Source: Sulfurospirillum sp001602955 (lineage in GTDB: Bacteria; Campylobacterota; Campylobacteria; Campylobacterales; Sulfurospirillaceae). Taken from it: a DNA stretch of 64,000 nucleotides. Positions 60,564 to 64,000 of this stretch are shown here, in pieces (position 1 is the stretch's first letter; every line of letters starts with the position of its first letter). Under the pieces are notes generated by a model. The model searched no databases and had not been told where the DNA came from. It saw only the letters and a program-made list of their open reading frames with translations. Both the position numbers and the translations under genes were made by a program. The stretch spans positions 124,001 to 188,000 of the forward strand of contig LVAC01000019.1 in the NCBI GenBank assembly GCA_001602955.1. Direction: 5' to 3'.

Positions 60564-61565
60564 TTATTTTGCGCCGTTGGTTTTCAAGTAAGCTTCGATG
60601 GCTTCTACGGTCGGTTTAGGAAGTGGGATATAGCCCAATTTTTCAGCTTCAGCCGCACCTTTTTCAAACGCGAACGTAAAGAATTTTGAGACTTCTTTGT
60701 TTTCAGCCGCTTTTTCTTGCGGTAAAAGAATAAACGTTGCCGCTACGATCGGATAGGTCGTTTTACCCGGTTGAGACGCAAGGATTTGATAAAAGCCCTC
60801 TTCGCCTTTCCATTTTGCGTTCGCCGCAGCTGCCATAATATTTTCGGTCGTCGCTTTTACCCACGTACCTTCAGCACTTTGAAGCGTTGCCATCGGAAGG
60901 TTATTTTTTGCGGCATATGCCGTTTCGATATAACCGATAGAGCCCGGAGTTTGTTTGATCATATTGGTCACGCCTTCGTTACCTTTTCCGCCGATACCCA
61001 CAGGCCATTGAACGGTTTTACCCAAGCCCACTTTTTCATGCCATGTTTTACCCATTTTATCGAGCCAGTAGGTAAAGTTCCATGTCGTACCGCTTCCGTC
61101 AGATCGATACGCAATCGTGATTGTTTTATCCGGAAGAGCTACGCCTGCGTTGTCCGCGGCAATTTTAGGATCGTTCCATTTGGTAATCGTGCCTAAGAAA
61201 ATTTCTTCGACGACGGCATTGGAAAGCTTGACTTCTTTGCCTTCAAGTTCGGGAAGGTTGTACGCTAAACAGATAGCACCGACGACGGCAGGAAATTGAA
61301 GAAGTTTGCTTTCGCCCAAGCGTTTAGCTTCAAGCGGTTCATCGGAAGCTCCGAAATCCACCGTACGCGCTTCGATTTGTTTAATACCGCCGCCGGAACC
61401 GATAGATTGATAATTGACTTGTACGCCGGTTTGTGCTTGGTAATCGTGCGCCCATTTATAATAGATCGGAGCCGGAAAGCTAGCACCCGCGCCGTTGATT
61501 TTATCTGCCGCTACAAGGCTGACTGCCGCTAGAACTGAAAGAAGTAACATTCTATTCATCTTCAT
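60564..61565 (-). CDS. pstS: Phosphate-binding periplasmic protein PstS
   Basis: This is the high-affinity phosphate-binding protein of the Pst importer. It has 333 residues with a signal peptide MKMNRMLLLSVLAAVSLVAA. The phosphate pocket motifs are NGAGASFPAPIYYKW at the mature N-terminus, SIGSGGGIKQIEARTVDFGASDEPL, and YRSDGSGTTWNFTYWL (about 150). It is the first gene of pstSCAB. A candidate PhoB box and TAGAAT -10 lie 40-72 bases upstream. Confidence 0.97.
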   Translation of the reverse strand: MKMNRMLLLSVLAAVSLVAADKINGAGASFPAPIYYKWAHDYQAQTGVQVNYQSIGSGGGIKQIEARTVDFGASDEPLEAKRLGESKLLQFPAVVGAICLAYNLPELEGKEVKLSNAVVEEIFLGTITKWNDPKIAADNAGVALPDKTITIAYRSDGSGTTWNFTYWLDKMGKTWHEKVGLGKTVQWPVGIGGKGNEGVTNMIKQTPGSIGYIETAYAAKNNLPMATLQSAEGTWVKATTENIMAAAANAKWKGEEGFYQILASQPGKTTYPIVAATFILLPQEKAAENKEVSKFFTFAFEKGAAEAEKLGYIPLPKPTVEAIEAYLKTNGAK

Positions 61566-61604
61566 TGAAATTCCCCTTTGCTGAAGTTTGATATAACAAG
61601 AGGC

Positions 61605-61637
61605 ATTCTAATAGGAATTGGTTACCGTTTGATTACA
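61605..61637 (-). promoter_or_regulatory. Candidate PhoB box and -10 of pstSCAB
   Basis: On the minus strand: TGTAATC AAAC GGTAACC (61637-61620, 7-4-7 with 11-bp period), then 9 bases, then TAGAAT (61610-61605). It has the same architecture and spacing as the phoU and olsF boxes, and overlaps a TTACATGTAA palindrome at 61633-61642. Confidence 0.65.
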
Positions 61638-61747
61638 TGTAAGGCTCTTTTTGAAGCGTGACATGTCAAAAACGAAACGTAATCACACCGTAATGAAATC
61701 CCTTTAATATAGCGTTTGCAATTGCATCGGATCGAAAAAGTTTGAAC

Positions 61748-62023
61748 GCCCAAGCGGCGAGCGTAGGCGTTTGGGCTTTGCCTAAACGCCGTGATGAGAA
61801 GGATAAAAACGTTGGATGCGGCATTTGAAAACTTCTGCCTCGAACGAGGCAAGCTTTAGTGCCCAAGCGGCGAGCGTAGGCGTTTGGGCTTTGCCTAAAC
61901 GCCGTGGTAAGAAGGATAAAAACGTTGGATGCGGCATTTGAAAACTTCTGCCTCGAACGAGGCAAGCTTTAGTGCCCAAGCGGCGAGCGTAGGCGTTTGG
62001 GCTTTGCCTAAACGCCGTGGTAA
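61748..62023. repeat. 113-bp tandem repeat (2.4 copies) with REP-like hairpins
   Basis: Copies begin at 61748, 61861 and 61974; the third stops after about 50 bases. The first two differ at only two or so positions. Each full unit has two stem-loops. One is GTAG followed by GCGTTTGGGC-TTT-GCCTAAACGC (61767-61789 in copy 1, with one G:T), which resembles bacterial REP elements with their 5' GTAG. The other is TGCCTCG-AA-CGAGGCA. The unit length is not a multiple of three and the frames inside are repeat artefacts, so it is non-coding. It fills most of the 482-base gap between divergent pstS and the second PstS-like gene; the remainder (61638-61747) shows nothing else recognisable. Confidence 0.92.
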
Positions 62024-62047
62024 AAATAAAAAAGAAGGAGCGTTAGG

Positions 62048-63088
62048 ATGAACATGTCAAAACGTGCTATCGTGTGGTTATTGGGCATTGCCTCTTTAAG
62101 CGGCGTTGCCGTTGCGAGAGATCAAATTTATATCGTCGGTTCTTCGACGGTTTATCCGTTTACGACCTACGTCGCCAAGGCATTTGCCGCGAAAAGCAAT
62201 CCGCTTCCGCGCGTCGAGTCGACCGGAACGGGCGGAGGAATGAAACTGTTTTGTGCCGGCGTAGGCCCCGATACGCCCGATATAACGAATGCTTCACGCC
62301 CGATGAAGCAAAGCGAATATGAAACGTGCGTCAAAAACGGCGTGAGCGACATTACCGGTATGAAAGTCGGATTTGACGGCATCGTATTTGCCCATTCACA
62401 AAAAAATCCCGACATATCGCTGACGCGCGAACAGATTTTTCTAGCACTTGCCGAAGAAGTGCCCTCTAAAGACGGTAAAAGCTTGGTCAAAAATCCGTAT
62501 AAAACATGGAATGAAATCGACCCTTCGCTTCCCAATCGCAAAATCGTCGTTTACGGACCTCCGACAACTTCGGGAACGCGCGATTCTTTCGAAGAGATGG
62601 TGATGGAGCATGCTTCTAAACATTTTGACGCGTACGGCGAACAAAAAGGCAAATACAAAGCCATTCGCCAAGACGACGTGTATGTTCCCGCGGCGGAAAA
62701 CGATGATTTGGTCGTGCGTAAACTGACAAAAGACCTCGAAGCGTTCGGTATTTTCGGTTATAGCTATCTTGAAGAGAACGCCGATAAAATCCAAGGCGCA
62801 CACGTCGACGGAAAAGACCCCAATTTTAAAACGATCTCTTCGGGCGAATACCCGATTGCGCGAGGGTTGTATCTTTACATCAAAAATGCTCATCGAAACG
62901 ACGTTAAAGGCATGGAAGCGTTCATTAAATTGTACACGAACGCAAACATGATAGGTCTAAAAGGCGCACTTCAACGCATCGGCTTGATTCCGATGGACGA
63001 GCGCGAATTGAAAAAAGTGCAAGTCGCCGTTTGGGCTCAAACCAAACTGACCGAAGCGATGGTCAAGAAAAATACGATTTTACCCTAA
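62048..63088 (+). CDS. Second PstS/SphX-like phosphate-binding protein
   Basis: This 346-residue periplasmic binding protein has a signal peptide (MNMSKRAIVWLLGIASLSGVAVA) and the PstS-family start IYIVGSSTVYPFTTYVAKAF. The phosphate-loop parts are ESTGTGGGMKLFCAG, DITNASRPMK, and YGPPTTSGTRDSFEEMVME (about 176-194). It belongs to the branch that includes SphX and PstS-like sensors rather than classic PstS. It is divergent from pstS and has AAGGAG upstream. It could feed the Pst permease with a different affinity or act as a sensor protein. Confidence 0.9.
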   Translation: MNMSKRAIVWLLGIASLSGVAVARDQIYIVGSSTVYPFTTYVAKAFAAKSNPLPRVESTGTGGGMKLFCAGVGPDTPDITNASRPMKQSEYETCVKNGVSDITGMKVGFDGIVFAHSQKNPDISLTREQIFLALAEEVPSKDGKSLVKNPYKTWNEIDPSLPNRKIVVYGPPTTSGTRDSFEEMVMEHASKHFDAYGEQKGKYKAIRQDDVYVPAAENDDLVVRKLTKDLEAFGIFGYSYLEENADKIQGAHVDGKDPNFKTISSGEYPIARGLYLYIKNAHRNDVKGMEAFIKLYTNANMIGLKGALQRIGLIPMDERELKKVQVAVWAQTKLTEAMVKKNTILP

Positions 63089-63134
63089 GCCGTTTTGCCT
63101 TCGATAAGGCATGCTTTTAGAAAGGAAATAAGGA

Positions 63135-63944
63135 ATGCAACGAACGATTTTAGGATGCGCTTTTGCGTTGGTAGGTACGGTTGCCCTCACGATTGCAGGC
63201 GTACATGTCATGCAATCGCAAAGCCCCTCTCAAACGCAAAAAACGACGCTTGAGACGCTTCATTCGATGAGCCCGACGCTCATGAAGTTACGTTTGGACG
63301 TGAAAGAATATATGATCGTCCAAGATAAAAAATACCTGATCGATTTCGATCAAGAAGCTAAACGTCTGTACGCGCTCTTAGACACTTTGGACGCGCAATC
63401 GTCTCAGGACAAAAACCGTGCGCAAACGATCGATGCCTTGCGTCGCGATATGCAAGCTTTCGATCGTTTGTTCAAAGCGATCATCGCGCTTGAAGAAGAG
63501 AATGCCAAGATCGAAGTGGAGATTTTCGCCAAGTACGATGCGTTATTGGAAGAGCATCCCAACCGTATTTTGTTTCAGGCGTTTACCGATAACGATCCGA
63601 TGAGCGGCAACAGTGCGGCGCATCTTTTGGACGCGGCGTTGAAGTATAAACTGGCCGTGGCGTCGTATTCGCTCAATAACAGTGAATTTTTCTTGATTCG
63701 AACCAAAGAGATGAAAGACATCGTTAAAAAGCATGCCGACAAGATCGAGCTTTTAGTCGACAATAAAGAGAGCGTCAAGCGCATTAAAGCGTTTAAAGAG
63801 GTTTTCGAGACCTATACGCAAGGGTTTGATCGTTTGGCAAGCAACATTCAAGCCAAACGTAAAAACGTAAGCGACGCCTTTGACGACGTGGTACCGCGTA
63901 TGATGAGCCGTTCGCAGGCTCTTTTGTTTGCATCGGAGAAATAA
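63135..63944 (+). CDS. Membrane-anchored all-helical sensor-like protein without output domain
   Basis: This 269-residue protein has an N-terminal membrane helix (about 5-25). The rest is a long helical domain of about 235 residues (MSPTLMKLRLDVKEYMIVQDKKYL; AHLLDAALKYKLAVASYSLNNSEFFL) that resembles the helical bimodular ligand-binding domains of chemoreceptors and sensor kinases. There is no second membrane helix, HAMP or signalling domain before the stop at 63944. It follows the PstS-like gene by 46 bases and is probably co-transcribed, so it may be a receptor or co-receptor for that binding protein. The function is inferred. Confidence 0.65.
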   Translation: MQRTILGCAFALVGTVALTIAGVHVMQSQSPSQTQKTTLETLHSMSPTLMKLRLDVKEYMIVQDKKYLIDFDQEAKRLYALLDTLDAQSSQDKNRAQTIDALRRDMQAFDRLFKAIIALEEENAKIEVEIFAKYDALLEEHPNRILFQAFTDNDPMSGNSAAHLLDAALKYKLAVASYSLNNSEFFLIRTKEMKDIVKKHADKIELLVDNKESVKRIKAFKEVFETYTQGFDRLASNIQAKRKNVSDAFDDVVPRMMSRSQALLFASEK

Positions 63945-63952
63945 AGCGGCGT

Positions 63953-64000
63953 TTAAAACGAATATTTTTGTAAAAGGGCGTTGAGCGCATCGGCAAAAGC
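63953..64000 (-). CDS. C-terminal end of a converging gene, possibly a chemoreceptor
   Basis: On the minus strand the last bases read AFADALNALLQKYSF followed by TAA (63955-63953), an amphipathic end similar to the C-termini of methyl-accepting chemotaxis proteins. Only 15 codons are visible, so the identity is a guess. Confidence 0.35.
   Translation of the reverse strand, partial: AFADALNALLQKYSF

Larger units (their letters stand above)
347..61666. repeat. Dispersed palindrome family TTACATGTAA / TGACATGT(A/C)A
   Basis: I found 22 exact TTACATGTAA sites by eye. Their ACATGT cores start at 351, 471, 808, 1465, 2040, 3414, 3635, 5782, 6508, 7527, 9334, 9638, 16780, 25646, 27156, 29072, 30437, 31513, 32657, 46789, 47866 and 61635. 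Variant TGACATGTCA or TGACATGTAA sites have cores at 10950, 12553, 46010, 49815, 50367, 50928, 57093 and 61661. In genes the palindrome reads as Leu-His-Val or (Leu/Phe/Ile)-Thr-Cys-Lys; the third frame would give a TAA stop. Nine of the 22 exact sites are intergenic. The entry spans the whole set of dispersed sites and is not a continuous element. Confidence 0.85.

Noticed and set aside
61622..61979. Three overlapping minus-strand ORFs with near-identical protein repeats
   Set aside because: They are translations of the 113-bp tandem repeat in several frames; the unit length is not a multiple of three and there is no ribosome-binding site.
61748..62023. CRISPR array
   Set aside because: The units are long (113 bp), contiguous and nearly identical throughout, with no unique spacers, and there are no cas genes.
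1..64000. tRNA, rRNA, prophage, insertion sequences or riboswitches
   Set aside because: I looked for the typical T-loop pattern, transposase or integrase proteins and large structured leaders and found none I could support.

Overview
The window looks like chromosome from a member of the Campylobacterota, most likely Sulfurospirillum or a close relative. The support is gene content and protein style: an AddAB-type recombination nuclease beside rplM-rpsI, a CadF-like OmpA protein, a dimeric MazG-fold dUTPase, NifJ, LuxS, queuosine genes, bacteriohemerythrin and a methyl-accepting chemotaxis protein. The genus is inferred from recalled protein similarity, because no search could be run. No rRNA, tRNA, CRISPR array, prophage or insertion sequence was seen.

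Layout. 1-7.8 kb: addB (5' partial)-addA, rplM-rpsI, cutA, purT. 7.9-12.2 kb: ClC chloride transporter, DUF523, iron alcohol dehydrogenase, and a tag-yjbR-yciI minus-strand operon. 12.2-25.2 kb: a probable small RNA, an orphan peptide-binding protein with a probably leaderless mRNA, CadF-like OmpA, MscS, DUF4197, a HAD phosphatase, nifJ, a small CxxC protein, an FTR-rhodanese fusion, and an operon for a Na/phosphate symporter. 25.3-32.6 kb: luxS, sstT, a flavin/PLP-oxidase fold protein, periplasmic rhodanese, hemerythrin, two MFS exporters and an AraC regulator. 32.7-46.8 kb: PIN-PhoH, LpxH-like phosphoesterase, patatin, dut, queD, then pbpC and an alpha-2-macroglobulin gene lying between queD and queE-queC. 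46.8-49.8 kb: HEPN-MNT toxin-antitoxin, DHCW cupin, DUF2157 and GDYXXLXY proteins. 49.8-64 kb: a phosphate-starvation region with phoU-phoB-phoR, an OlsF-like ornithine-lipid synthase, an MCP, a DODA-type dioxygenase, pstSCAB, a divergent second PstS-like protein, an orphan helical sensor domain, and the end of a further gene.

How the parts work together. The right-hand 14 kb forms a coherent phosphate-limitation system: two-component sensing (PhoR/PhoB), its modulator PhoU, high-affinity uptake (Pst), and probably replacement of phospholipid by ornithine lipid (OlsF). I find three matching 18-bp boxes (7-4-7 architecture) in front of phoU, olsF and pstS, each ending exactly 9 bp before a good -10 hexamer. 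They are strong candidates for the PhoB box of this organism. The queuosine precursor genes queD, queE and queC are all present, but an 8.47-kb pbpC/alpha-2-macroglobulin module separates queD from queEC and is bracketed by a perfect 21-bp direct repeat.

Two genome-scale signals stand out. First, the 10-bp palindrome TTACATGTAA occurs 22 times in 64 kb (about 0.1 expected by chance), inside genes and at gene ends, like the highly iterated palindromes or DNA-uptake/methylation signals of other bacteria. Second, the window is a patchwork of segments poor or rich in TCG/CGA. The TTACATGTAA form concentrates in the poor segments, while a variant form, TGACATGT(A/C)A, is confined to the rich ones.
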